Assembly (NCBI GenBank): GCA_963828075.1
Contig: CAWHDH010000017.1
Coordinates: 124,001 to 188,000, forward strand
Origin: JACCYI01 sp963828075
GTDB lineage: Bacteria > Actinomycetota > Thermoleophilia > Solirubrobacterales > Solirubrobacteraceae
Direction of reading: 5' to 3'
DNA: 64,000 nucleotides
Shown here one piece after another: positions 51,263 through 59,490 of this stretch. Under the pieces are notes generated by a model. That model ran no database searches. It was not told the DNA's origin and saw only the letters and a list, made by a program, of their open reading frames with translations. The position numbers and the translations under genes were made by a program. The first letter of the stretch is position 1, and each line of letters starts with the position of its first letter.

Positions 51263-52779
51263 GCGTCGCGTTCAAGAGCGCGGTCGACGACCACGTCATC
51301 GAGGAGCTGCGGGCGATCGTCGGGGACGACGACCGCGTCCTGCCCAACCTCAGCTCGCGCGTGAACCGCACCCGCGTACCGGCGCCGTTCCCGGTGCACC
51401 GCTGGGCCGACCACATGCCCGACGTCGCCGTCCTCCCGCGCACCGCGCAGGAAGTCTCGGAGATCGTCAAGCTCGCCAACCGGCTCCGCATCCCCGTCGT
51501 GCCCCGGGCGGGCGGCACCGGGCTCTCGGACGGCGCCGTCCCGCTGCGCGGCGGGATCTGCGTCGACGTCAAGCTGATGAACCTGATCCACGAGATCGAC
51601 CTCGTGGACCGGACCGTGACGGTCGGGCCGGGCATCAACATGCTCAAGCTCAACGAGGTGCTCAAGCGCCACGGCGTCTTCTATCCCGACGACCCGGCGT
51701 CCTACCCGTGCTCGCTGGTCGGCGGGCGGATCGGCACCGGCGGCTGGTCGCTGCTCGGCGCGCGCTTCGGCCACACGCGCGACAACGTCATCTCGATGGA
51801 GGTCGTGCTCCCGACCGGCGAGATCGCCGAGATCGGCGACGGCGGCGGGCGCAAGCTGCGCAAGTCCTCGACGGCGCTCAACCTCAAGCAGCTGTTCACC
51901 GGCCATCAGGGCACGCTGGGGATCTGCACCGAGGCGACGCTCGAGCTCGCGCCGCGGCCCGAGACCGAGTTCGCCGCCTTCTTCGCCTTCGACGACTACA
52001 TGAAGGCGTGGGAGACCACCGGCCTGGTGGCCACCTCGGGCCTGGCGACGCTCGCCGGCGTGGTGCTGTTCGACGAGTGGAAGATCGCCTACCTGCGGCG
52101 CGACGACGAGGCGTACATCGAGCAGCCGCCGTGGGTCAAGGCGGTCGTCGCGGTCGCGCTGTACGGCCGGCGCGTCGAGGTCGAGCCGGCCTCGAAGGTG
52201 ATCATGCAGCTCGGCCGCGCCGCCGGCGGGAAGTACCTCGGCGACGAGATCTCCGCGGGCGACTGGGCCTCGCGCCACGACCGCTACGCGATCCCGCTGC
52301 ACGGCCGCTCGGTCGCGGGCCAGGCCGTCCCGATGTCCTGGCACTGCGAGGACGCCGCGCTCAACTACTCCGTCCTGCCGCGGGTCCGCGAGGAGTGGCA
52401 CGCGATCGTCGCGCGCTACCGCGAGCGCCACGAGATCTTCGACGACTGGGGGATGTTCGCCTACACCAACGGGCCGTACAAGCCGTGGGCGGACTACCTG
52501 GTGGAGATCGACGTCGGGATCTGGGAGCAGCGCCTCGACGACGAGAACTGGGCGGCCTGGGTCGACTGCAAGCGCGAGATCTCCGAGGTGACGCTCGCGC
52601 ACGGCGGCTCGATCACCGCGTGCCACGGCGCGACGCGGGCGGGCGACGCCGAGTTGGTCCCGACCGAGATGGGCAGCGCCTGGCCGGTCGTGAAGGCGAT
52701 CAAGCGGGCGCTGGACCCGAACAACGTCATGAACCCGGGTAAGCAGTCCTTCGACGAGGCCTACGAGGATCCCGCATGA
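51259..52779 (+). CDS. FAD-binding oxidase (GlcD/LldD2-like)
   Basis: Protein of 506 aa with the VAO/PCMH FAD-binding domain (about 50-230: VAVLPRTAQEVSEIVKLANR, VVPRAGGTGLSDGAVPLRGG, GTGGWSLLGARFGHTRDNVI). A C-terminal substrate cap ends in ALDPNNVMNPGKQSFD, a family hallmark. It overlaps the Fe-S subunit upstream and the 81-aa gene downstream by 4 bp each. A 2-hydroxyacid or similar alcohol is the likely substrate; the operon's LLM enzyme suggests coupling to F420. Confidence 0.9.
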   Translation: MSVAFKSAVDDHVIEELRAIVGDDDRVLPNLSSRVNRTRVPAPFPVHRWADHMPDVAVLPRTAQEVSEIVKLANRLRIPVVPRAGGTGLSDGAVPLRGGICVDVKLMNLIHEIDLVDRTVTVGPGINMLKLNEVLKRHGVFYPDDPASYPCSLVGGRIGTGGWSLLGARFGHTRDNVISMEVVLPTGEIAEIGDGGGRKLRKSSTALNLKQLFTGHQGTLGICTEATLELAPRPETEFAAFFAFDDYMKAWETTGLVATSGLATLAGVVLFDEWKIAYLRRDDEAYIEQPPWVKAVVAVALYGRRVEVEPASKVIMQLGRAAGGKYLGDEISAGDWASRHDRYAIPLHGRSVAGQAVPMSWHCEDAALNYSVLPRVREEWHAIVARYRERHEIFDDWGMFAYTNGPYKPWADYLVEIDVGIWEQRLDDENWAAWVDCKREISEVTLAHGGSITACHGATRAGDAELVPTEMGSAWPVVKAIKRALDPNNVMNPGKQSFDEAYEDPA

Positions 52780-53021
52780 GCGTCTTCCGGCTGGGCGATC
52801 AGCAGCCGCCGGAGGCCCGGCGCATCAAGGACGACGTCGTCATGCGCTTCGACCACGTCTATGAGGTCGACCCGTCGCTGATGGAGCTGACCGGGCAGCA
52901 GGACCTGCCCGCGTGGGACACGCGGCGGATCGTGGCGAGCCGCTGGGACCACCTGGCCTGGATGCACGACCACTTCGCCGACGAGGTGCTGCTCGCCGGC
53001 GAGGACTCAGAAACGATGTAG
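52776..53021 (+). CDS. 81-aa protein linked to the redox operon
   Basis: Small soluble protein without a signal or membrane segment. It contains RRIKDDVVMRFDHVYEVDPS and WDTRRIVASRWDHLAWMHDH, rich in Asp, His and Trp. The ATGA overlap with the FAD gene and the 12-base gap to the LLM gene imply coupled expression. It may be a subunit or cofactor adaptor of the complex. I do not recognise it; its fixed place in the operon is the best clue. Confidence 0.75.
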   Translation: MSVFRLGDQQPPEARRIKDDVVMRFDHVYEVDPSLMELTGQQDLPAWDTRRIVASRWDHLAWMHDHFADEVLLAGEDSETM

Positions 53022-53033
53022 GGAGGAGGAGCG

Positions 53034-54107
53034 ATGGAGAACGGGATGCGCTGGAGCTTCTGCATGCTGCCCGACTATCCGCTCGGCGAGTCGATCGACA
53101 CGATCAAGACCGCCGACGAGCTGGGCTTCTACGCGGCGTACTCGGTCGACGAGACCTGGCACAAGGACCTGTGGGTGCTGTTCGCGGCCGCCGCGGACAA
53201 GACCGAGCGCATCCGCTTCGGCCCGAACGTCACGCACGTGTTCCTGCGCGAGCCGACGCTGATCTGCCAGCAGATCGCGACGCTCGACGAGCTGACCGGC
53301 GGGCGGACCGAGCTCATCGTGTCGACGGGCAACTTCGGCCTGCTGTCGCAGTACGGGATCGACTGGGCGAGCCAGAAGCCGCTGTCGCGCCTCAAGGAGG
53401 CGATCCACGTGATGCGGACGTTCCTCGCCGAGGGCGCCATCACGTTCGAAGGCGACTTCTTCAAGTACAACGGGCTGTACACGTTCGCGCGCCCCGTTCA
53501 GGAGCACATCCCGATCAAGATGGGCGCGATGAAGGGCCCGCGTTCTTTCCAGGCGGCGGGCGAGCTGACCGAGGGCGTGCACCACGCGCTGTCCTACTCG
53601 CGCGAGGCCTACGACTACATGGCGGAGAACGTCCGCATCGGCGCCGAGAAGGCCGGGCGCGACTGGGAGGAGCTCGACCTCGGCGCCTGGGTCGTGACGG
53701 TCGTCTCCGAGGACTCCGCGGCCGCCAAGCGGGCCGCGCGCATCCTCGTCGCGTTCTACATCTCCTCGATGCCGCCCGAGCAGCTGGCCCGCCACGGCAT
53801 CGACGCCGCCGAGCTGCAGCCGGTGGTCGATGCCCTGGGCGCCGGCGATATCCCCAAGGCGGTCGAGCTGTTCAAGCCCGAGTACTCGGAGAAGCTCTCG
53901 ATCGCCGGCACGCCCGAGGAGGTCGTGGAGAAGATCAGGGCCGACATCCAGCCGGCCGGCGTCAACCACGTGATCCTGGCGCTCGCCGACCCCGCGATCG
54001 TGAAGCTCTTCTCGGGCGAGGAGGTCGCGAACGTCCCGGACATCAGCGGCCAGCTCCGGCTCGTGGCCGACCAGGTGATGCCGGCGTTCCAGACCGCGCT
54101 GCACTAG
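53034..54107 (+). CDS. LLM-class F420-dependent oxidoreductase
   Basis: Protein of 357 aa after a strong GGGAGGAG site. The luciferase-like barrel shows SIDTIKTADELGFYAAYSVD near residue 20, RIRFGPNVTHVFLREPTLIC near 60, and LDELTGGRTELIVSTGNFGL near 86. HIPIKMGAMKGPRSFQAAGE follows near 158. This resembles the methylene-tetrahydromethanopterin reductase group that uses F420. As the last gene of the Fe-S/FAD operon it may hand electrons to or from F420. Confidence 0.88.
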   Translation: MENGMRWSFCMLPDYPLGESIDTIKTADELGFYAAYSVDETWHKDLWVLFAAAADKTERIRFGPNVTHVFLREPTLICQQIATLDELTGGRTELIVSTGNFGLLSQYGIDWASQKPLSRLKEAIHVMRTFLAEGAITFEGDFFKYNGLYTFARPVQEHIPIKMGAMKGPRSFQAAGELTEGVHHALSYSREAYDYMAENVRIGAEKAGRDWEELDLGAWVVTVVSEDSAAAKRAARILVAFYISSMPPEQLARHGIDAAELQPVVDALGAGDIPKAVELFKPEYSEKLSIAGTPEEVVEKIRADIQPAGVNHVILALADPAIVKLFSGEEVANVPDISGQLRLVADQVMPAFQTALH

Positions 54108-54123
54108 GAGGTCGGCCGACGCG

Positions 54124-54369
54124 CTACTTCAGGATCCGGTAGCGCAGGTGAGTGGAGTGGCGGGACTCGATCACCTCGGCACGCTCCAGCTGGATCGGAC
54201 TGCCGAGGTGCTCGAACAGCCGCGTACCGCTGGTGAGGATCACTGGTGCGACGTGCGGCAACAGCTCGTCGACGAGCCCGGCCGCAAGCGCTTGCTGGAC
54301 GATGCTGGCGCCGCCCATGATGTGCACCAGCTTGTCCTCGGCGGCTGCGCTCGCCTGCTCGATGGCCAT
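54124..54369 (-). pseudogene. RibD-like (DHFR-fold) remnant, C-terminal half
   Basis: The last 81 codons of a RibD C-terminal-type protein remain: DKLVHIMGGASIVQQALAAG, LVDELLPHVAPVILTSGTRL, and RAEVIESRHSTHLRYRILK. The N-terminal half, with its FISLDG-type strand and NADPH loop (about 100 residues), is missing upstream of 54369. A short MAIEQ start could be used by chance. It is related to the intact gene at 25485. Confidence 0.7.
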
Positions 54370-54608
54370 GGCAGGCCTCTCTCTAGTTGAGAGAGGGGAC
54401 GCGCGATGGATCAGCGGTCCCATGGCGATCCTTGTGGGTGGCGCGTTCGTCGCGGTCGGCTGCCTCGGCGTGGCGGGCAACTGGCCGTAGGTCACACTCT
54501 TGGGGCTGCCTAGAAGCAGCCGGGGGAGCGGACGACGGCTCGGTCGCATCCGCCGGCTGGGTACGGGAAGGGCAACGCCATGAACCGAACACCACGACGG
54601 CGGCATCG

Positions 54609-55088
54609 TTGACCCGCTTCCGGGCATTGGCGGTCGGGGCCGGCGCGATCGGGGTGTGGCCGGCGGGTTGTGTCTTGGCGGACGGCGACGGCAATCCGGC
54701 GACCAGCGACGGCTATCGCCTGAGGTCCGGCTCGGTGACGGTGATCGACGATGCGCGTTCCCTGTTATTCGACACGTACGTCAGGCTGAACCGGCCGATT
54801 CCCCGCAGCCAGGAAGAGGACGGCACCCCGATCGTGCATGGCGTCATCGCGAGCAAGGGGGCCCACACCCTCAGCAGCGCCAGTCGTGTCGGCAGGAAGT
54901 CGCGGCACTGCTACGTCGGTTCGCTGGACGCGGGGCTCGAACGACCGCGGGTGCTGAGGAATCCGAAGCCGGGTCAGCGCGTGGCGATCGAGGTCCGGAT
55001 CGACGGCCTCGACCAACCGCTGCGTGGCTACACCACGTTGATCGCGAAGGATTCGTCACCGAAACCTGACCGACGTCTTGGATGCTGA
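54609..55088 (+). CDS. Possible secreted protein, start disturbed
   Basis: The frame from the TTG at 54609 gives about 159 aa with a hydrophobic segment (FRALAVGAGAIGVWPAGCVL) and a mature part with SGSVTVIDDARSLLFDTYVR and RVAIEVRIDGLDQPLRGYTT. A more natural signal-peptide start, the ATG at 54580 (MNRTPRRRHR), reads in another frame and stops at 54610-54612, exactly where the hydrophobic part begins. One base change would join them. No family is recognised. Confidence 0.4.
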   Translation: MTRFRALAVGAGAIGVWPAGCVLADGDGNPATSDGYRLRSGSVTVIDDARSLLFDTYVRLNRPIPRSQEEDGTPIVHGVIASKGAHTLSSASRVGRKSRHCYVGSLDAGLERPRVLRNPKPGQRVAIEVRIDGLDQPLRGYTTLIAKDSSPKPDRRLGC

Positions 55089-55702
55089 CCGAGAGCGAGA
55101 CCGGACGCGAGCAGCCATCACGGGCATGCGATCGTGTCCGGCGGCAGCGGGTGTCGCCCAGCCGAACCGGTTCCCAGTGGTCCCGAACGACCGTCCAGAC
55201 GCGCCGTCGGAAGGTGCGGGATTCTCCGTGCAGATGATCGCTTGGAGGTAGACCAGGGATCGCTAACAAGCCGCTCGAGCTCGCCGACTGCGGGGCGGAG
55301 TCAGGGCCGCCGCAATCAGGCGGAAGGAGCGGCCGGTGGCGTCGCTTGGTCGCCCGACCGTGGGTGATGTCCCGGGAACTGCATCATCGAGTGAGGGTCG
55401 GCGGCGGGGGCGGGATCGCGCCGCGCGGAGCCGTCGGCGGACGTCAACCACCCCCGTGTCCGCCTCCACCCTCCCTTGGGGGTGGTTCACCCCGAATAGT
55501 GGGGTCAACCACCCCCATGAGGGGCGGCGGTGGCGCATGGGGGTGGTTGACGTCGCAGCTGACGCCCTTACCCCCTCTCGGTGACCGCAGTTTGAGACCG
55601 CGGGGCCGCCGCAATGAGGCACACCCGGCGTCCTCGCGGCACTGGCGCGAAGCTGCGCGAGAGACTGGTCACAGCGCACCCTGCTGAAGGAAGTACGGGT
55701 AG
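55089..55702. other. Gene-poor region with palindromic repeats
   Basis: No frame in this 614-bp stretch has coding character that I can support. It holds the GTCAACCACCCCC palindromes (55441-55553) and a short duplicated phrase GGGCCGCCGCAAT (near 55307 and near 55604), so it may be a decayed and partly duplicated segment. Confidence 0.5.
55441..55553. repeat. Four alternating copies of GTCAACCACCCCC
   Basis: ACGTCAACCACCCCC (55441-55455), an inverted variant GGGGGTGGTTCACC near 55478, GTCAACCACCCCCATG (55504-55519) and the inverse CATGGGGGTGGTTGACGT (55536-55553). The third and fourth form a perfect 16-bp inverted repeat; the first and fourth pair perfectly over 15 bp. The array is about 150 bp upstream of the ECF sigma factor remnant. 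Confidence 0.7.
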
Positions 55703-56145
55703 ATGTCGACGGTGACCGGGAGCGACGACGAGCTGCTGGCCAGCCTGGAGCCGGGCTCGTTCGCGGTCTTCTATCGCCGCCACGTCGAGGACCTGGTTGC
55801 GTTTTCATGCGCCGAACCCGCAACGCCGAGCTTGCCGCCGATCTGACCGCCGAGACGTTCGCGGCCGCGCTGGTTGCGCGTGCGCGCCGGCGGCTGGGCT
55901 TGGAGCGGATCGAGCTCACGGACGCTGACATCGAGCGCATCGACGCGCTGGGATCGGACCCGCGGGCAGAGGTGCTGCTGGAGCGACTCAGCCCGGAGCA
56001 GCGCGGGGCGATCCGGGCGCACGTGATCGACGAGCGGCCGTAGGGCGAGATCGCGCGCTGGCAGGGCACCTCTGAGGCGGTCGTGCGCAAGCGTGTCAGC
56101 CGCGGCCTGGCCACGATTCGCAAGCGAATGGGACCACGCGCATGA
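55703..56145 (+). pseudogene. ECF-type sigma factor, degraded
   Basis: An ATG at 55703 starts an ECF sigma region 2 (FAVFYRRHVEDLVAF). The frame is lost at a TTTT run near 55805 and resumes as RRTRNAELAADLTAETFAAA. Part of region 2 appears deleted before RLGLERIELTDADIERIDAL. The region 4 helix follows (SPEQRGAIRAHVIDERP), and then a TAG (56041-56043) stands where Tyr is expected before GEIARWQGTSEAVVRKRVSR. The end (TGA 56143-56145) overlaps the next ATG. Frameshift, deletion and stop together make a functional factor unlikely. Confidence 0.75.
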
Positions 56146-56837
56146 GCGATGACTTCTTCGTCCGCCTCGAACGGCAGTTGGAGGCCGCTGAGCTCCGCGA
56201 GTTGAAGCGCGCGCCTGCGCTGCGGCGGGTCGTCAGCCCTCGCCGCCTGCTGTCGGTGCCGCTGGCCGCCGCGGCGGCCGTCGGGGTTGTGGTCGTCGTA
56301 CTCGCGGTCCTGGGCGCGATTGACAGCATTGACGCTGACCGGCGTCCTCAGCCGGTCGGCACTGTGCCGGCGCCGAGGCTGGAGGTCGTCGCCACCGACG
56401 TCGAGCGCGGCTTGCGCTTCGGCCTCGACGGACGGGTGCTCACGGTGCAGATGCTTGCCGATATCCCCGACGCCAGCCACGAAACGGTCAGCGGCGCGCA
56501 GATCAGCGCGACCTGCGGCACGCCGGGTGATCCGCGGGGCGAGATCACGCTCGCCCGGCGCTGGCGGTCCGACCAGACGCTCATGATCTACCGGTTCCCG
56601 CGCGAGGTTTCGAGGTGGTGCCGGCTCGAGGACGAATCCGGCAGCGCCGTCGCGTCCGTGACGTTCCCCGGCGTCGCCGAGAGCGAAGGAGCTGACCACC
56701 GAGACCGCCAACAACTGGGCGCGGGTGTTCGCCTCCACCGTTCAGGCCTGCAACGACTACACGAGCCGGTCCGTCTGCGAGCAGGTGGAGGGCAGCACGA
56801 AATCGGGCGAGCCGATCACACAGCAGTGGGCAGATGA
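56142..56837 (+). CDS. Membrane-anchored anti-sigma-like protein, 3' frame break
   Basis: The gene is ATGA-coupled to the sigma factor remnant, the normal place for an anti-sigma or companion protein. It encodes a charged cytoplasmic N-terminus (about 1-40), one membrane helix (about 41-66, AAAAAVGVVVVVLAVLGAI) and an extracytoplasmic domain with two Cys (SATCGTP, SRWCRLE). After VTFPGVAESE near 56685 the sequence becomes Arg/His-rich and non-coding in character, while coding sequence continues in another frame to 56994. It is probably a fusion or frameshift at that point. Confidence 0.55.
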   Translation: MSDDFFVRLERQLEAAELRELKRAPALRRVVSPRRLLSVPLAAAAAVGVVVVVLAVLGAIDSIDADRRPQPVGTVPAPRLEVVATDVERGLRFGLDGRVLTVQMLADIPDASHETVSGAQISATCGTPGDPRGEITLARRWRSDQTLMIYRFPREVSRWCRLEDESGSAVASVTFPGVAESEGADHRDRQQLGAGVRLHRSGLQRLHEPVRLRAGGGQHEIGRADHTAVGR

Positions 56838-56994
56838 GCACCGGGGCGCGACGGTCGAGAGCATCGCCATCAGCGGCGACCGAGCGGCCGCCACGCTCTC
56901 GAACCTCAGCACCGTCCAGCTGCGACGTACCGCGACGGGCGAGTGGCCGATCGACAAGCTCGGCCCGCTCGGCGCCGTGGGTTCGTCTGAGTAA
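56686..56994 (+). pseudogene. Coding remnant continuing the anti-sigma-like gene in another frame
   Basis: In the frame ending at TAA 56992-56994 the sequence reads KELTTETANNWARVFASTVQ, SRSVCEQVEGSTKSGEPITQ and ATVESIAISGDRAAATLSNL. It is coherent protein with coding-like codon use and the look of an NTF2/lumazine-like secreted domain. It lacks its own convincing start (GTG at 56725 is possible). It is either the C-terminal domain of the preceding gene after a frameshift or a truncated neighbour. Confidence 0.5.
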
Positions 56995-57073
56995 CGCTTG
57001 AGACGACACGGCGCAGCGGAGATCCGCACAGCGCGACATACCGGGCTTGCCTCCAGGTAGGGTCGGCGCGGCG

Positions 57074-57409
57074 ATGGCCGACGAGCTCACACTCGCCTTC
57101 ACCCTCCCGGGCCGGGACTCGGAGGTCTACGCGGCATGGCGCGCGCAGCCGCCGGACTTCATCCGCGACGGCGGCTACGGGCTCAAGGACGAGTCCTACG
57201 ACACGCTCGTCTACGAGGCCGACGTGATGGGCAAGGGCATGCGCCTGTTGATGTTCGGCATGGCGAACACGCTGTACCGGCTGTCGGTCACGTTCAAGCC
57301 CGACCCCGCCGTCGGGACGCGGGTGACGGTCACCGGCCAGGCCAAGGACGAGGTGCGCGAGGCGATCCTGCGCTACGCCGACCAGCACGGCAGCGCGCGG
57401 GCGGGGTAG
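57074..57409 (+). CDS. Small uncharacterised soluble protein
   Basis: Protein of 111 aa with no signal or membrane helix. It has alternating strands and one helix (LTLAFTLPGRDSEVYAAWRA, SYDTLVYEADVMGKGMRLLM, RLSVTFKPDPAVGTRVTVTG), which resembles the short START/SRPBCC-like or stress-response small folds. I cannot name a family. The ATG at 57074 is preceded by a plausible ribosome site (TAGGGTCGG). It converges on the SHOCT protein. Confidence 0.65.
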   Translation: MADELTLAFTLPGRDSEVYAAWRAQPPDFIRDGGYGLKDESYDTLVYEADVMGKGMRLLMFGMANTLYRLSVTFKPDPAVGTRVTVTGQAKDEVREAILRYADQHGSARAG

Positions 57410-57430
57410 CGCCCGCCCGCGTGCCACCGC

Positions 57431-58093
57431 TCACATCTCGCGGAGGATCTCGGCCTTCTTGGCGTCGAACTCGTCCGTGGTGATCACGCCGGCGTCGCGC
57501 AGCTCGGCGAGCTTCTTGAGCCGCGTCGCCGGGTCCTGGGCCGAGGCCGCTGGGGCTGCCGGGGCCGGCATGCCGCCGGGCATCGTCGACGGCACGGACT
57601 GCGCGGCCCGGCCGGCCATCGCCTCGCGCATCGCCGCGTCCGCGGTCCCCGAGTACGTGCTCTGCAGGCCGCCCATGACGGCGGCCAGGTCGCCGCCGGC
57701 CGACGCGATCGAGCCCTTCAGCGCGTCCCACTGCACGGCCACGCGGCCGGGGTCCTCGGGCAGGTACTTGACCGGGATCTCCATCCCGACCGACATCGAG
57801 GCCTTCTGGCGGGCCGTGGGGTAGACGTAGGTGATCAGGTAGGGCGCGCCGGTCTGCGGGTGGATCTCGAGGTCGATCTGCATCGAGAACTTCTCGGTCG
57901 CCGACGGCATCGCGAACGACTTGACGATCGCCTTGGCGGGCGTGCCGCGCTTGTGCACCTCGCCCTCGCCCTTGTCGTCGGAGAGCGCCTTGATGTCCTT
58001 GAACGCGCCGCCGACCGAGGGCATCCCGCCGTGGTGGTCGCCGAGGTCCTTGGCGCCGCTGATGGCGCCTTTCATGTCCTTGAACAGCCCCAT
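57431..58093 (-). CDS. SHOCT-domain protein
   Basis: Protein of 220 aa. The N-terminus is MGLFKDMKGAISGAKDLGD. A soluble beta-rich central region (about 50-130) follows, then an Ala/Pro/Gly-rich linker and a C-terminal SHOCT helix-turn-helix (DPATRLKKLAELRDAGVITT, then DEFDAKKAEIL, residues 187-217). SHOCT domains are thought to mediate oligomerisation or protein contacts. The next gene upstream on the same strand (58104) shares the MGLF start and similar composition, so the two probably act together. Confidence 0.85.
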   Translation of the reverse strand: MGLFKDMKGAISGAKDLGDHHGGMPSVGGAFKDIKALSDDKGEGEVHKRGTPAKAIVKSFAMPSATEKFSMQIDLEIHPQTGAPYLITYVYPTARQKASMSVGMEIPVKYLPEDPGRVAVQWDALKGSIASAGGDLAAVMGGLQSTYSGTADAAMREAMAGRAAQSVPSTMPGGMPAPAAPAASAQDPATRLKKLAELRDAGVITTDEFDAKKAEILREM

Positions 58094-58103
58094 GGCTCGC
58101 CTC

Positions 58104-58517
58104 CTACCAGCTGTAGAGCGCGGCCATCGCGGGGTTGTCCGGGTCGTACTTGGCGGTACAGGCCATGCCGGGCGCGAGGCCCTCCATCTGCGCCGGCAGC
58201 ATCCCCTGGCGGATCGTCGTCTGGTACGGGGCCCCGCCGGGCGGGGTGATCGTCACGTCGAACTCGTGCGGCGTCGCGCCGCTGAAGTCCGCGCCGCCGA
58301 CAGCGCGGATCGCGTCGATCGTGCCGGGCGCCTCGACGCCGCTCGCCGCGAGCTTCTGGTACATCTGGGCCTGCGCGGCCTGCGCGGCCATGTCGCCGCC
58401 CATCATCTGGCTGACGTCCATGCCGCCCATGCCGGCCCCGCCGCTCGCGACGCCGGCGTGCTGCATCGCGGCCGCCGCCGCCTGCTCGGCGTCCTTCTTT
58501 CTACTGAACAGCCCCAT
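58104..58517 (-). CDS. Partner of the SHOCT protein, Ala/Gly/Met-rich
   Basis: Protein of 137 aa beginning MGLFSRKKDAEQAAAAAMQH, like its neighbour. A Gly/Met-rich stretch (GGAGMGGMDVSQMMGGDMAA) is followed by a small beta domain (GTIDAIRAVGGADFSGATPH, then TTIRQGMLPAQMEGLAPG). No enzymatic motif. It precedes the SHOCT gene with a 10-base gap, so they form a two-gene unit. Similar pairs occur in actinobacteria without a known role. Confidence 0.7.
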   Translation of the reverse strand: MGLFSRKKDAEQAAAAAMQHAGVASGGAGMGGMDVSQMMGGDMAAQAAQAQMYQKLAASGVEAPGTIDAIRAVGGADFSGATPHEFDVTITPPGGAPYQTTIRQGMLPAQMEGLAPGMACTAKYDPDNPAMAALYSW

Positions 58518-58637
58518 CGTGGGAGGCCTCCTCGAAGTCGTTGACCGTAGGGCGACCCTACGTGAGGTGCAGGGTCCAGGGCAACCGGTGCTCAGAAGGG
58601 CTTGACCCGCCGCACCGGACCGGTGAGAGTCGGGCGG

Positions 58638-59465
58638 ATGCTCGGGCGCCGGAAGGACGAGGACGATCCGTTCGCCGCGCTGCGCGGCGAGCCGGCCCGC
58701 GCCGGCAGCGCGCCCGCCCCGCGGTCCGCCAAACGGTCGAGACCCGGGCGGACGATCGCGGGCGCGCTCGGCCTCCTGATCGGGCTCGCCTCGCTGGTGG
58801 GGTTCGACTGGGCGCTCTACGAGATGGTCCAGACCGGCACGTGCGCGTCCGGCGGGCCGTACGTCTCGGCACGTGAGTGCCCGGAGGGAACCGGTCTGCG
58901 CATCGCGGTGCTCACCGCCTCGATTCCCCTCGGGTTGATCGGCTGCGGCCTGCTCTCGGCCTCGCGCTTCGGGAACTGGCGTGCCGCCGTCGGCGTCTGG
59001 CTGATCGCGTGGGCGCTGCTGTTCGTCTCCGCCGCCGTCGTCGCGCTCGTCGCCGTCTACGCCTCGGACGATCCGGTGGTCGAGGGCGCGCGGCTCGGGG
59101 TGACGATCATGGCCGCCGTGTTCATCCCGATGGGGCTCGTCCCGCTCGGCCTGCTCGCCATCGGCCGCCGCGGTGGCGGCGACGACGGGCTCAGCCGCTC
59201 CGCGAGCGGCCGGATCCTCTCGGTGCAGGACACGGGCGTCACGGTCTCGAACGCCGCGGGCGTCAGCCTTCCGGGCACGCGGCGCGTGCAGGTCACCGTC
59301 CAGGTCGAGCCCGACGGCAGCGAGCCGTTCACGGTCACCACGTCCGCGGTCGTCCCCGACCACGCCGCGGCCGACGTCGGCGGCCGCGTCGGAGTCCGGT
59401 ACCACCCCCGCCACCGCGATCGCGTGGAGCTCCGATTCCCGGCGCGGGTGCGGCCGGTCGGCTGA
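58638..59465 (+). CDS. Membrane protein with C-terminal beta domain
   Basis: Protein of 275 aa from the ATG at 58638. The N-terminal 40 residues are basic and Ala/Pro-rich. Four membrane helices lie between about 40 and 185. The C-terminal 90 residues are soluble and beta-rich (RILSVQDTGVTVSNAAGVSL, VTVQVEPDGSEPFTVTTSAV, VGVRYHPRHRDRVELRF), a layout resembling the C-terminal domain of the partner at 58104 (GxVxxVxxTGxxVN). It is divergent from the SHOCT pair and may share its control. Confidence 0.72.
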   Translation: MLGRRKDEDDPFAALRGEPARAGSAPAPRSAKRSRPGRTIAGALGLLIGLASLVGFDWALYEMVQTGTCASGGPYVSARECPEGTGLRIAVLTASIPLGLIGCGLLSASRFGNWRAAVGVWLIAWALLFVSAAVVALVAVYASDDPVVEGARLGVTIMAAVFIPMGLVPLGLLAIGRRGGGDDGLSRSASGRILSVQDTGVTVSNAAGVSLPGTRRVQVTVQVEPDGSEPFTVTTSAVVPDHAAADVGGRVGVRYHPRHRDRVELRFPARVRPVG

Positions 59466-59490
59466 GCGGTCCGCCGCCAGTTGCTGCACA

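Noticed and set aside
54423..54490. Small hydrophobic frame (MAILVGGAFVAVGCLGVAG) after the RibD remnant
   Set aside because: Very short, weak ribosome site, and inside a degraded region; not enough support for a gene.
55441..55553. CRISPR or tandem repeat array
   Set aside because: Only four copies, alternating in orientation with unequal spacing.
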